NCBI GenBank assembly: GCA_900315485.1
Contig: OMZI01000018.1
Location: forward strand, 37,459-101,458
Source of the DNA: an uncultured Eubacteriales bacterium
Lineage (GTDB): Bacteria > Bacillota > Clostridia > Peptostreptococcales > Anaerovoracaceae
Reading direction: 5' to 3'
Length of the DNA stretch: 64,000 nucleotides
This document shows, one piece after another, positions 35,718-45,131 of this stretch. Position numbers and translations under genes: made by a program. The notes beneath the pieces are model-generated. The model did not search any database. It worked only from the letters and a program-made list of their open reading frames with translations, and was not told the DNA's origin. Within the stretch, counting starts at the first letter, position 1. Each line of letters starts with the position of its first letter.

Positions 35718-36776
35718 ATGGGATCACTTAGACCACTTATAGATAAACTGAAAGAAGAGCGCGCTCTTACGCACGATGAGTATGTCCGCATGTTCACGGA
35801 GCGCAATCCCGAAGACAGCGAATACATGAGGTCACTTGCTCAGGAGACCGCTGTAGCGAATTACGGCCACGACATCTATCTTCGCGGCCTTATAGAGTTC
35901 ACCAACTACTGCCGCAACGACTGTCTGTACTGCGGCATCAGACGTTCCAACAGCAAGGCTGAAAGATACAGGCTGACCACCGAAGAGATTCTCGACTGCT
36001 GCGACACAGGATACGGATTCGGTCTTAAGACCTTCGTTCTCCAGGGAGGCGAAGACATGACTTATACCGATGATGATATCTGCACGCTGGTCAGGGCTAT
36101 CAGGGAGAAGCATCCCGACTGTGCAGTTACCCTCTCCATCGGTGAGCGCTCACGCGAAAGTTATGAAGCATATTATGAAGCAGGTGCTGACAGATATCTC
36201 CTCAGGCACGAGACTTCATCACCTGAGCATTATGCAAAGCTGCACCCGGCAGAACTGTCGATCGAAAACCGCAAGAGATGCCTGCGTGATCTTAAAGACA
36301 TAGGATTTCAGATAGGCGCAGGGTTCATGGTCGGATCCCCTTACCAGACATATGACTATCTGGCTGAGGACTTTGAATACCTCAGGGAACTCGACCCTCA
36401 CATGATAGGCATCGGACCGTTCATCCATCACAAGGATACTCCGTTTGCGGACTTCCCTGACGGGAGTTACGAGGAGACGCTTTACTGTCTTGCAATGCTG
36501 AGACTGATGTTCCCGAGAGTGCTGCTTCCTGCCACAACAGCGCTCGGAACGATAGACCCCCTCGGCAGAGAGGAAGGCATCAGACACGGTGCGAATGTAA
36601 TCATGCCTAGCCTGTCTCCTAAGGATGTACGCAAGAAGTATCTTCTCTACGACGGCAAGATCTGCACCGGTGAAGAAGCCGCCGAATGCCACGCCTGCCT
36701 CGAAGGACGCATTTCGCGTATCGGGTATCAGGCAGTGTCATCGAGAGGCGACCATGCAGGCTGGAAGCGCAGATAG
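35718..36776 (+). CDS. hydE: [FeFe] hydrogenase H-cluster radical SAM maturase HydE
   Basis: Radical SAM enzyme in assembly of the diiron site of [FeFe] hydrogenase. 352 aa. The radical SAM cluster motif CRNDCLYC is at residues about 62-69, and SAM-binding glycines follow (VLQGGEDM). A second C-x7-C-x2-C site (CTGEEAAECHAC) near the C-terminus can hold the auxiliary [4Fe-4S] cluster seen in some HydE proteins. RBS GGGAGGAG. The partner genes hydF, hydG and hydA are not in the window. Confidence 0.92.
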   Translation: MGSLRPLIDKLKEERALTHDEYVRMFTERNPEDSEYMRSLAQETAVANYGHDIYLRGLIEFTNYCRNDCLYCGIRRSNSKAERYRLTTEEILDCCDTGYGFGLKTFVLQGGEDMTYTDDDICTLVRAIREKHPDCAVTLSIGERSRESYEAYYEAGADRYLLRHETSSPEHYAKLHPAELSIENRKRCLRDLKDIGFQIGAGFMVGSPYQTYDYLAEDFEYLRELDPHMIGIGPFIHHKDTPFADFPDGSYEETLYCLAMLRLMFPRVLLPATTALGTIDPLGREEGIRHGANVIMPSLSPKDVRKKYLLYDGKICTGEEAAECHACLEGRISRIGYQAVSSRGDHAGWKRR

Positions 36777-36821
36777 GCGCTTCTTCATCGCTAACACCGC
36801 TTCCCTATAAGAAACTATCAA

Positions 36822-36923
36822 AAGAGCGGCAGACTCAGTTTGTACTGCGAATATTCCGCAGGGAGCTCTCCGGATTCACGGCTCCCGAGGACGTGAGCAG
36901 GATAAACTGAGTCTGCCGCTCTT
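36822..36923 (-). ncRNA. Branched structured 3' element, copy A (probable complex terminator)
   Basis: Perfect 20-bp outer arms (36822-36841 and 36904-36923) enclose 62 bases. Read on the minus strand, the core runs CGTCCTCG, an inner GGAGC / GCTCC hairpin, then CTGCGGAATATTCGCAG, itself able to fold. The sequence begins 7 bases after the stop of the metallo-hydrolase gene and is followed by TTTTG. A copy with the same core is at 63568-63661. It may also end the convergent hydE transcript. Confidence 0.7.
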
Positions 36924-36930
36924 AATTATT

Positions 36931-37809
36931 TCAGAAAAATGTTGTCTCGTCTTTCGCGGCTATTGTGAGGGTGTAATCTTCATCCATCTCAAAGCCGTTT
37001 TCCTTTAATATAGGTACGATGGTGTTGCGCGCGTAGTACGGAGCATTGTTGTGAAAGCTCAGGTGAGCGAGCATGATCTCCAGCGGCCTCGGACTTCTGT
37101 CTCCCGCCTCAGACGGGCCGTGCACCATGCCCGCAGCCATCGTTTTTCTGTTCTCAAGAAGTTTTGCCAGCGTCTCTCCGGCGTACTTGTTGGAGAGATG
37201 GCCGTGGTCGCTCTTGATCCTCATCTTGACCGGATAAGGATACTCACCGTACATCAGAAGGCCTTCATCATGGTTGGATTCAAATACCAGCTTGTCGGCA
37301 TCACTGATCGCTTCGAATATGCTGTCAGTGATGATGCCCGTATCCGTGACTACCGCGAGCTTCTCCCCTCCGCAGGTGAAGGCGTAACTGACCGGCTCCC
37401 TTGCATCGTGGCTGATCTCGAAGACATCTACACGCACATTTTTCCTGTCTTCCGGCTGTGCTTCCCCTGTCTCTCCTATTATGAGCGTATCCCCCGCGCT
37501 GACTATGTGCAGCCTGTCGTCAGGTACATATGCAAAATTCGCGGTCCCTACAATAGTTCCTCTTGTTGCGTAGAAGTCCGCGTTGCAGCATTTGCGGCAT
37601 ACGGCGCGGACGCTTTTCACGTGATCGACGTGCTCATGTGTCACGAAGACCGCGTCGACGTCTTCAGGCGCAAGGCCGTTGTCAGTCAGGGCTCCGACTA
37701 TCTTCTTTGCGGTCAGTCCCACATCCAGAAGGATCACTCTTCCGCCTGCCTTGATGATGTATGAATTACCAGAGCTGCTGCTCCCAATTGAAATAACTTC
37801 TATTGCCAT
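36931..37809 (-). CDS. Metallo-beta-lactamase-fold hydrolase, YycJ/WalJ-like
   Basis: 292-aa hydrolase with the metal motif THEHVDHV (H-x-H-x-D-H, near residue 57), later SHDAREPVSY, TDTG and HLS metal-ligand regions. The overall pattern matches YycJ/WalJ, proposed as a 5' to 3' exonuclease or cell-wall-linked hydrolase; its usual neighbours walKR are not here. Last gene of the long minus-strand run, ending at the branched element. Confidence 0.88.
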   Translation of the reverse strand: MAIEVISIGSSSSGNSYIIKAGGRVILLDVGLTAKKIVGALTDNGLAPEDVDAVFVTHEHVDHVKSVRAVCRKCCNADFYATRGTIVGTANFAYVPDDRLHIVSAGDTLIIGETGEAQPEDRKNVRVDVFEISHDAREPVSYAFTCGGEKLAVVTDTGIITDSIFEAISDADKLVFESNHDEGLLMYGEYPYPVKMRIKSDHGHLSNKYAGETLAKLLENRKTMAAGMVHGPSEAGDRSPRPLEIMLAHLSFHNNAPYYARNTIVPILKENGFEMDEDYTLTIAAKDETTFF

Positions 37810-37854
37810 ATATTGTTTCCGATCTTTCCCGCAGCATTGCTGCAGGTCTAATTG

Positions 37855-40800
37855 TTATTCTTCTTTCTTCTTAGGCTGAGGTTCGATCTCTCTCGCGTAG
37901 TTCCTTGTGTACTCGCGGTCTCTTCTGCAGACCGGTTTGTAGCTGCAGTATGTGCATGCGAGCCTGCCGTTTTCCTTTAGCGGGCTGATATCTATCCTGC
38001 CTTTTATTATGCCGGATGCGGTTTTGCCGATCTGGTCTATAACGTCGTTCCTGGCCTCTTCAAACTCCTCGCGGCTCATGCTTCTGTCCTTTTCGCTCTT
38101 ACCTGCAAGCACGCTTGCCGGCATCGCCTCAAGAACACCGGGTTCACTTATGTAGCGGCCCCTGAGCTTGTATGTATCTCCCGGATCCCTGTCCATGATC
38201 TCGCCGGCCAGTTTTGCTGACTTGCCGTCGATGCCCTCGATAGGATCCTTGATGTTGAAGTAGAACATTCCGGCCGGCTCAAGTCCTCCGGCAGCTGCGG
38301 ATATCATATATATCATGAGCTGCATCTTGTAGCCGTGGCGCATCTTCCAGATGTTGAGGGTATCCGAACCGGTCTTGTAGTCGATGATGCGGACTCTGTC
38401 TGTTCCGTCAACGCTCAGTATATCCGACCTGTCTATCTTGCCTTCTACATATACCTTCTCGCCGTCGACCTCCATCATGACCGGACTGAAGCCGCCGTTC
38501 CGGCTGAAAGGTTCCTCGAAGGATGCTTCCACCAGACTTTCCGCGGAAAGCTGATCCGCCATGGCGCGGGCTGCACCTGAGCAGATCTCGCGGATGCGCT
38601 CCATCCTGAACTTCTCATTGCCGGTGGATATGAACAGGCCTCCCTCGTAGTTCTCAGCTATGGCAGCGAGCTCTTCGTCGACCATTTTCTGAACTATTTC
38701 GTACACATCTGAAGGGTCTGCAGGCTCTGCACCGGACTGCTCAGCCGCCTCTCTGTACTCAGCGATCCGCTTCAGCAGTTCTCTGTCACCGATCAGCCTC
38801 CTCGCTACGCTCATGAGGCATTCGTGGTAAGCATCTCCTATCGACCTCGGGTCGCTTGAGAAGTCTCTCTCCTCCTTAGGCCTGAGTCCTCTGTCTATGA
38901 AGTATCTGAACGGGCAGTCAAAATAGCTGCCTATTGAGCTTGCGCTCAGCACGAGTGATCCGTCGGTGCGTCCGAACAGCCTTCCTGCGATGTCCCTGCC
39001 GAGAGGTTTCTGTATGTTCTCCTCTCCCGCAGCGCTGAGCATCGTCCCGAGTTCAGCCCCCTGCTCTTTTCTGTACCAGCTGAGAAGGCTTCTCATCAGA
39101 GGGTCATCGCCTTCAGGTGCGTTTCTGTCCTTGATCCTGTCGATCATATGCCGCATTGACTCACCCGGCATGTCGATGAGGTCACCTATCGCTCCGCCTG
39201 TTATCCCGGCATCGCCCCATCCGGCGCTTACAGCGTCCTTAAGGACCCTGCCCGGTTTTTCCAGGCACGGGAACAGCATCTTAAGTGAGTCAATGAGAGA
39301 TGAAGGGCTCAGTTCAGAGCCTTCGCTGTCTGTCATCGACCAGCTTATATACAGCTTGTCAGAAGGCCTGGACAGCATCCTGTACATGGCTGCGTCCTCT
39401 TCCTGCATTTTGATGTCATCAAGTGAGCCAAGGGCAAAACCCTTATTCCTGAAGTATTCCTTCTCGTCGATCGAGAAGAGTCCCTCCGGCGAAGGCTGCA
39501 TAGGCAGCGTGCCTTCGTTTGCGCCGAGGATGACCGCGGCGCGTACCGGCCTCGGGCGGGTCCTGATCATCGTTCCCACGGACAGCCCGTCGGCCGCCGG
39601 AGGGATCACCCCGACCTCAACGCTTGTAAGACCGGCAACATATATCTCCGTGAATTCCTTCAAATCAAATTCAGCATCACCCATGATCTCAGTGATCTGG
39701 TCAAGCAGTGACAGTGCCTTGTCATAGCTCTCCGAGGTCCTCTGAGCTTCATCATGGAACCCGAGACTGCTCTCCTCATCCACCATCGAGTTCACCATCT
39801 CTTCGAGATGCCAGGTGTCCTCAAGGTAGCTTCTGAATCTTTCAACGAACTCAGCAGTAGTCTGATCAGCCGCTGCAGCTTTCCTCAGTTCGCCCACCCT
39901 GGACATGACATCGCGGCGGATATCATTGAGCCTGCTGAATGCCGCTGTTCCGAGGGCATCCTCTCCGTATCTGAAGTCGCGCTCCCACATGGTGCCGCGG
40001 ATGTGATATGTCCTTGCATAATTCTCAAGGTCTTCAACATCATCAGCCTGTACCCCTGCAAGGCCCGTCTTGAGCAGCGCGAACAGGTACTGGGCATTCA
40101 TCCCGTGCACAAGGAACCACAGCAGGTCCACTATAAAGCTGACAGGTGCCGTGTCCGTAATGTCCCTCGCGGAATCCATGAACACCGGCAGTCCGTATTC
40201 ACCGAACACTCTCTTTATTACCGGGTGCATCGCGCCTTCATCATTTGCGATCACCTGTATGTCTCTCATCCTGTAACCGAGGTCGCGGACAAGATGCCAT
40301 ATATATGCAGCAGCGCTCTCAGCCTCATAATAAGGATTGGCAGCGCATACCACTGTCAGGTCATCAGCCTCAAACGCTCTGTTCTCAGCCCTCTCCGCTT
40401 CAGGCAGGCTGTCGTTCCACAGACCCCTTTCGATGCGCCTGACCGTTTCTGTTTTGTCCGTTTCATATTCCGGACCGATCTCCCCGCAGCTGAACGGCAC
40501 ATTCATTTCACGGCATTTTGCCCTGAGCATGCCCTCCATCTGTTCATCGAGTCCGAAATCACTTCTGTTGAGTATGAAGTTCACCGACTTTGCAGCTGCA
40601 GACAGCTCAAGCATAGCTCTTGTGAACTTCGGTGTGATGCTGTCATATCCGTATATCCATATATTCTTACTGCGTATCATACTGGACTTTCCGATCGCCC
40701 CGATGTACATGGATATATAGTCCTCGGAATCAGTGTACTTGCCGGACACCTTTTCCTCGTATGCTTCTATTACACCTCTCAGCTCCTCAAGCTTGGCTCT

Positions 40801-41238
40801 CAGGATCGTATCGGCGTCATCGCCGTCCAGCATTGCCGCTATCTCATCAAGCGAGCACTCCTGCTGCTTGAATTCCGAGATAAAGTCGCTGAGCATGGTG
40901 GTGAAGGCCTGCTTTCCCGCTGACCTTCTGAAGATGTCAAAGTCCTCCGAATGCTCTTTGATGAGCCTCGTCAGGAGCATGAATCTTCCGTATCTGTCCA
41001 GCATGTCCACAGACTCAGTCCCCTGTTCGGTCAGGAGCCTCAGTCCCAGCCTGCTCATTGAGATGATCTCAATATCGAACAGGCAGTCCGTGCCGGTGTA
41101 TTTAAGCGCCTGCTCCTCAGCCACAAGAGTGTACTGATCAGGCACAATAACAAGCGTCTCACCTCCGCATTCTCCTATGCGGTCATAGATGAAACGCTCC
41201 TTATCGATATTCTCTCTTCCTGCGAAAAGTCTCAGCAT
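37855..41238 (-). CDS. AddB/RexB-like nuclease subunit
   Basis: 1127-aa protein of the AddB/RexB family, part of the helicase-nuclease that processes double-strand breaks. The C-terminal nuclease domain shows VEGKIDRSDI and IIDYKTGSD (D/E-x-K motif, residues about 955-985). Fe-S Cys are in YFDCPFRYF (about 790) and CTYCSYKPVC (about 1100). The N-terminus (LRLFAGRENIDKERFIYDRI) lacks the Walker A Gly-Lys-Ser/Thr seen in B. subtilis AddB; RexB of streptococci also lacks it. No addA/rexA is adjacent, which is unusual. It lies 51 bases after prfB. Confidence 0.85.
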   Translation of the reverse strand: MLRLFAGRENIDKERFIYDRIGECGGETLVIVPDQYTLVAEEQALKYTGTDCLFDIEIISMSRLGLRLLTEQGTESVDMLDRYGRFMLLTRLIKEHSEDFDIFRRSAGKQAFTTMLSDFISEFKQQECSLDEIAAMLDGDDADTILRAKLEELRGVIEAYEEKVSGKYTDSEDYISMYIGAIGKSSMIRSKNIWIYGYDSITPKFTRAMLELSAAAKSVNFILNRSDFGLDEQMEGMLRAKCREMNVPFSCGEIGPEYETDKTETVRRIERGLWNDSLPEAERAENRAFEADDLTVVCAANPYYEAESAAAYIWHLVRDLGYRMRDIQVIANDEGAMHPVIKRVFGEYGLPVFMDSARDITDTAPVSFIVDLLWFLVHGMNAQYLFALLKTGLAGVQADDVEDLENYARTYHIRGTMWERDFRYGEDALGTAAFSRLNDIRRDVMSRVGELRKAAAADQTTAEFVERFRSYLEDTWHLEEMVNSMVDEESSLGFHDEAQRTSESYDKALSLLDQITEIMGDAEFDLKEFTEIYVAGLTSVEVGVIPPAADGLSVGTMIRTRPRPVRAAVILGANEGTLPMQPSPEGLFSIDEKEYFRNKGFALGSLDDIKMQEEDAAMYRMLSRPSDKLYISWSMTDSEGSELSPSSLIDSLKMLFPCLEKPGRVLKDAVSAGWGDAGITGGAIGDLIDMPGESMRHMIDRIKDRNAPEGDDPLMRSLLSWYRKEQGAELGTMLSAAGEENIQKPLGRDIAGRLFGRTDGSLVLSASSIGSYFDCPFRYFIDRGLRPKEERDFSSDPRSIGDAYHECLMSVARRLIGDRELLKRIAEYREAAEQSGAEPADPSDVYEIVQKMVDEELAAIAENYEGGLFISTGNEKFRMERIREICSGAARAMADQLSAESLVEASFEEPFSRNGGFSPVMMEVDGEKVYVEGKIDRSDILSVDGTDRVRIIDYKTGSDTLNIWKMRHGYKMQLMIYMISAAAGGLEPAGMFYFNIKDPIEGIDGKSAKLAGEIMDRDPGDTYKLRGRYISEPGVLEAMPASVLAGKSEKDRSMSREEFEEARNDVIDQIGKTASGIIKGRIDISPLKENGRLACTYCSYKPVCRRDREYTRNYAREIEPQPKKKEE

Positions 41239-41289
41239 TCCGGTCCTTTCCTCAGATCCTTTTCCGGCTGATACGATCCAGCCTGTGTC

Positions 41290-42406
41290 TTATCTTATGG
41301 CTTCCTGCGCGTCCTGTGACAGCTTGGCTCTCACGAACACATCAATATCCCCGTCCATGACAGCGTCAACATTGCCGACCTCCGCTCCTGTCCTTGTGTC
41401 CTTGACAAGAGTGTACGGCTGGAAGACATAATTCCTTATCTGCGAGCCCCATGTCGCCATCGACTGGTCGCCCTTGATCTCGTTGAGGTTCTCCTTGTGC
41501 TCCTCTTCGGCAAGCCTCGTGAGCTTGGAAACCAGGATCTTCATCGCGACTTCGCGGTTCATGATCTGCGATCTCTCATTCTGGCATGTAACGACTATGC
41601 CCGTCGGCAGGTGTGTGATCCTGACAGCCGAGTCCGTAGTGTTTACGTGCTGTCCGCCGGCACCGCCCGACCTGTAAGTATCTATCTTGAGATCCTGCGG
41701 ATTGATGTTGACCTCGATATCATCACCGATATCCGGAACGACCTCGACCGCCGCGAAGGATGTCTGCCTTTTGCCCATCGCATTGAAAGGCGATATCCTG
41801 ACAAGCCTGTGCACGCCGGTCTCAGACTTAAGCATGCCGTACGCATTGTCACCCTGAACAAGGATCGTCGAGCTCTTGATTCCGTAGTCGACATCATCCT
41901 GTCTGTCCAGGATCTTGGTCTTAAATCCCTTCTTCTCACTGTATCTCAGATACATCCTCTCGAGCATCTCCGCCCAGTCATTGGCATCGACTCCGCCCGT
42001 TCCTGAATGTATGCTGAGTATAGCATCTCTGCTGTCGTATTTTCCGGACAGCAGCATGCCGGTCTTGAGGTCTTCAAGTTCGTCTTTGATGCGGTCAAAC
42101 CCTCTGATCACGCTTTTCGCTTCATCCTCGTCCTCGAGTTCTTCCGCGATCTCGATCAGTTCAGGTATTTCGTCAAGCTCGTCCGAAAGCTTATTGTACA
42201 GATTCAGACGGTCTTCCAGAGACTTTTTCTCTTTTAAAACTTTCTGTGCGTTCCTCTGGTCATCCCAGAATCCCGCCTTGAGGCTCTCGTCCTCAAGTTC
42301 CTGTATCTTCTTAGCAAGACCCGCCGGGTCAAAGATAACCTCCCACTTCCGCGAGTTTATCTTTCACCTCCGGAAGCTGGCTTCTTATCTCGTCAAGTTG
42401 CAGCAT
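41290..42406 (-). CDS. prfB: Peptide chain release factor 2, with programmed +1 frameshift
   Basis: Reads UAA and UGA stop codons. Translation starts at ATG 42406 and meets an in-frame TGA at 42329-42331 (codon 26). The classic signal is present: a GGGAGG Shine-Dalgarno-like site, then TATCTTTGAC, where the ribosome slips from CTT-TGA to the +1 frame. The rest continues to 41290 for about 371 aa in total. The anticodon-like tripeptide SPF (VRISPFNA) and the catalytic GGQ (GGAGGQHVN) identify RF2. RF2 thus regulates its own synthesis. A fragment annotation starting at 42111 would miss the first third. Confidence 0.95.
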
Positions 42407-42423
42407 TAATTGATTCTCCGTTT

Positions 42424-43098
42424 CTATATAATATCCAGCAGCTCGTCCGGTCTGTCTATCCTGTATGTCGGCTCAAAACCGTGCTCCGCCATGTCCTCTT
42501 CATCGACATAGTGGCTCCACCCGACCAGAACACTGTCTATTCCGGCATTGTTGGCGCATCCGATATCGAACTTGGTGTCACCTATCATGACGGCCTGCCC
42601 CTTTACATCTTCAGGAAGCGCGTCAGCCGGGAACCCCGACAGCCTGGCCAGGCACACATTCAGCGACTCCGGATCAGGCTTGTGTCTGGTGACATCATCC
42701 ATTGTTACGATCTCATCGACAGCGCCTTCCATGCCGAACTGCTTCATGTAATTGTTGAAGCTGTAAGTGGTACGCGATGTCGCAACTCCGATCATCAGTC
42801 CGCGTGCACGGAGCTCACTTATGAGCTCTTTGATACCGTCAAACACATATACGATGCCTTCATCCTTATGCGAGTCCTGGTACGCGCGGTAGTAATCGAT
42901 CACCTCATTGACAGGCGCGCCCGGCAGCTTCACACCGATCGTGTGCATCAGAGTCTCTCCGAATGTCGCCTCGATCTCCCTGACCGGCTTCCTGCATCCG
43001 AGATAGTGCTCAAAGGTCGCCTGCCATGAAGCGATGATAATGTCATTGGTATTAACTAAAGTCCCGTCAAAATCAAAAATAATATATTTCTTCTTCAT
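42424..43098 (-). CDS. HAD-family phosphatase
   Basis: 224-aa haloacid dehalogenase-like hydrolase similar to phosphoglycolate phosphatase/PpaX. Motif I DFDGTLVNT (residues about 9-17) has both Asp; motif II is GVATSRT, the Lys motif is HKPDPESL, and motif IV is MIGDTKFDIGCA. A four-helix cap lies between motifs I and II. The substrate cannot be inferred. It ends 17 bases before prfB starts. Confidence 0.88.
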   Translation of the reverse strand: MKKKYIIFDFDGTLVNTNDIIIASWQATFEHYLGCRKPVREIEATFGETLMHTIGVKLPGAPVNEVIDYYRAYQDSHKDEGIVYVFDGIKELISELRARGLMIGVATSRTTYSFNNYMKQFGMEGAVDEIVTMDDVTRHKPDPESLNVCLARLSGFPADALPEDVKGQAVMIGDTKFDIGCANNAGIDSVLVGWSHYVDEEDMAEHGFEPTYRIDRPDELLDII

Positions 43099-43140
43099 AA
43101 ACCCTTCTTCTGATATGGATTTTTATTAGTGAGGGGGAGT

Positions 43141-45072
43141 TTACCATCCTCCGCCTCCGCCTCCGCCGGCGCCGCCGCCTGAGAAGCCGCCACCGCTGAA
43201 GCCGCCACCGCCGCTCCAGCTGCCGCCGCCGGAACTTCCGCCGCCGGACCAGCTGCTGCCTCCGCCCGACTGAGGAATGACGATGTGGTTGTTTACACTG
43301 GCGTTGCAGTCACTCATCATTCTGCCCATCATGTAGTAATCGAAACTGTCATAGCGGCCGGAACTTGTTCTTGCCCAGTCAGGAGTAACGACCGGGATAT
43401 CCTCAAAGTTCCTGATCCACTTGTTGGTCAGTCCGAATACATAAGCGTACGGAATGATGTGGTAGAAGTATTCAGGATCATCCTCTACAAGCTCGTTGAG
43501 CTTATCGAGTTCTGCAGTCCTGATGAAGTCTCTGAATCCAAGGATCCTTCCCATGAGCCTTGTGTACTCGCCCTTCTTCGCGATTGCTATGACCGAGAAG
43601 AATATAGCGATGAGTGTTCCGAGGATCAGGAATCCGAGAATTACCATGCTCTTGGTTCCGTTAAGATAATCCATCGAGCTGGCCATAACCGGAAGCATTC
43701 CTATTCCCATGTAGAACAGCCATATAGCAGCCAGGCACTTGAGTACTGTCTTTACCTTGCTCGAGCTGCGGATCCTGTCATATACCGAGCACATCAGCCA
43801 GACGACTGCGATGATATGTAACGCCGCCCAGATGAAGCCGAACATCATCATATCCGATCCTGTTGTCGACGCCCAGATGCAGAATGCTGCCGAAGGCGCC
43901 AGTGCCGCCAGTGCGCATCCCGCCCTTGCCATGAGCGAATCCGATCTGTGTACGGCATTCGGTCCGACGAACATTTCGCCGAGCTGCTCGCATGCCCTCT
44001 CGTATTTGGTCCCGAACGTGACGCCCAGCTTACTGCTGTTGGCTGTCTTGTTGCCGCTTGCAAAAAGGCCCTTCCACAGGGTTCTGATGAACTGCGGCTC
44101 GTCAGATGGTTCAGCCCCTCTGTGGAATATGAATTCCTTGCGGCTTTTCTGCTCGATGCTCAGATAACCCTTGTCCGCCATGTATACAATGTTGGATACG
44201 ATGTCAGACTTGTCGACTTTGCCGTCGATGATATATCCGATCTCACCCGGTGTCAGCTCACCAGGAGGATAAAACTCCAGAGTCCTCGTCATATGATCAT
44301 CCCTGCCGTAGAAGTACCACAGCAGGAATGCACCGATAGGTCCGAGCGCAAAGAGCAGAACACTGTTCAGCCCGAGCTGTCCGAACTGAGGCGCACCTAC
44401 CCAGTAGCCCTGAGGCAGGTCAAGCGAAAGAGTGATGCCGTGATGCGCCGGAAGATCCTCTGCCGTAATGGTGATGGTCTGTCCATCATCCGACGGTGTC
44501 ATAACTGCGTTGTCCTCGTTGCTCGAGGTACCGTATGAGCCGGAGAACACTTCCGCTTTGCTGAGATCAGCCCCTTTAGGCAGGTTGACAGTGCACTTCA
44601 CGCTGCCGATATCTGTTTCCCAGTCGGTCGGGATGAGGTTCAGAAGGAGCATGTCCTTCTCCGTGTTCTCATCCTCCCACATGGTGATCTTATAGTAGAT
44701 ATCGTACGGATTCTCACCTGTCAGAACGTAGTCAGCGCTTCCGATCTTGACGACCTTGTTTCCGGACTCAGAGTATGTCTCATACTCGTAGCCCGGCACC
44801 TGTATCCCGCCGACTCTGTATCCTCTCACAGGGATGTATCTGTATATCCCGTGGTGAGGAGTCGAATAGTATACATTGATGTACTCATGGTAATCGTAGC
44901 TGTTGTCCTCAGCGACATCTACTTCGACATTATATTCTGTTGCATACATCGTGTTGTCCGCTGCATGGGAATAGCCTCCCGTGAACGGCACGAGCATCAG
45001 GATGAGTCCGATTACAGCGATCACCGCAGCCGCTCTCGCGGCCAGTGACCTCTTGTGTATCCTGGTATCCAT
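43141..45072 (-). CDS. DUF2207 membrane protein with Gly-rich tail
   Basis: 643-aa envelope protein. A signal peptide (AAAVIAVIGLILMLVPF, ending GGYSHA) leads to an exported beta-rich DUF2207 domain (residues about 40-235). A membrane helix near 240-260, more helices near 385-500, and a C-terminal tail of about 40 residues made almost only of Gly and Ser follow. The function of the family is unknown. The gene follows a short LemA-type gene, a pairing seen in other bacteria. A palindromic repeat sits in the 59 bases between them. Confidence 0.88.
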   Translation of the reverse strand: MDTRIHKRSLAARAAAVIAVIGLILMLVPFTGGYSHAADNTMYATEYNVEVDVAEDNSYDYHEYINVYYSTPHHGIYRYIPVRGYRVGGIQVPGYEYETYSESGNKVVKIGSADYVLTGENPYDIYYKITMWEDENTEKDMLLLNLIPTDWETDIGSVKCTVNLPKGADLSKAEVFSGSYGTSSNEDNAVMTPSDDGQTITITAEDLPAHHGITLSLDLPQGYWVGAPQFGQLGLNSVLLFALGPIGAFLLWYFYGRDDHMTRTLEFYPPGELTPGEIGYIIDGKVDKSDIVSNIVYMADKGYLSIEQKSRKEFIFHRGAEPSDEPQFIRTLWKGLFASGNKTANSSKLGVTFGTKYERACEQLGEMFVGPNAVHRSDSLMARAGCALAALAPSAAFCIWASTTGSDMMMFGFIWAALHIIAVVWLMCSVYDRIRSSSKVKTVLKCLAAIWLFYMGIGMLPVMASSMDYLNGTKSMVILGFLILGTLIAIFFSVIAIAKKGEYTRLMGRILGFRDFIRTAELDKLNELVEDDPEYFYHIIPYAYVFGLTNKWIRNFEDIPVVTPDWARTSSGRYDSFDYYMMGRMMSDCNASVNNHIVIPQSGGGSSWSGGGSSGGGSWSGGGGFSGGGFSGGGAGGGGGGGW

Positions 45073-45098
45073 GTCAGTTCTCCTTCTGTGTCAGCAGG

Positions 45099-45129
45099 TG
45101 TGTCACAAGGGACGGTCCTTTTTGACACA
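45099..45129. repeat. 31-bp palindromic repeat, copy 3
   Basis: TGTGTCA / TGACACA arms with 17 bases between them, core GGGACGGTCC. It lies between the LemA-like and DUF2207 genes, starting 2 bases after the LemA-like stop codon. Confidence 0.8.
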
Positions 45130-45131
45130 TT

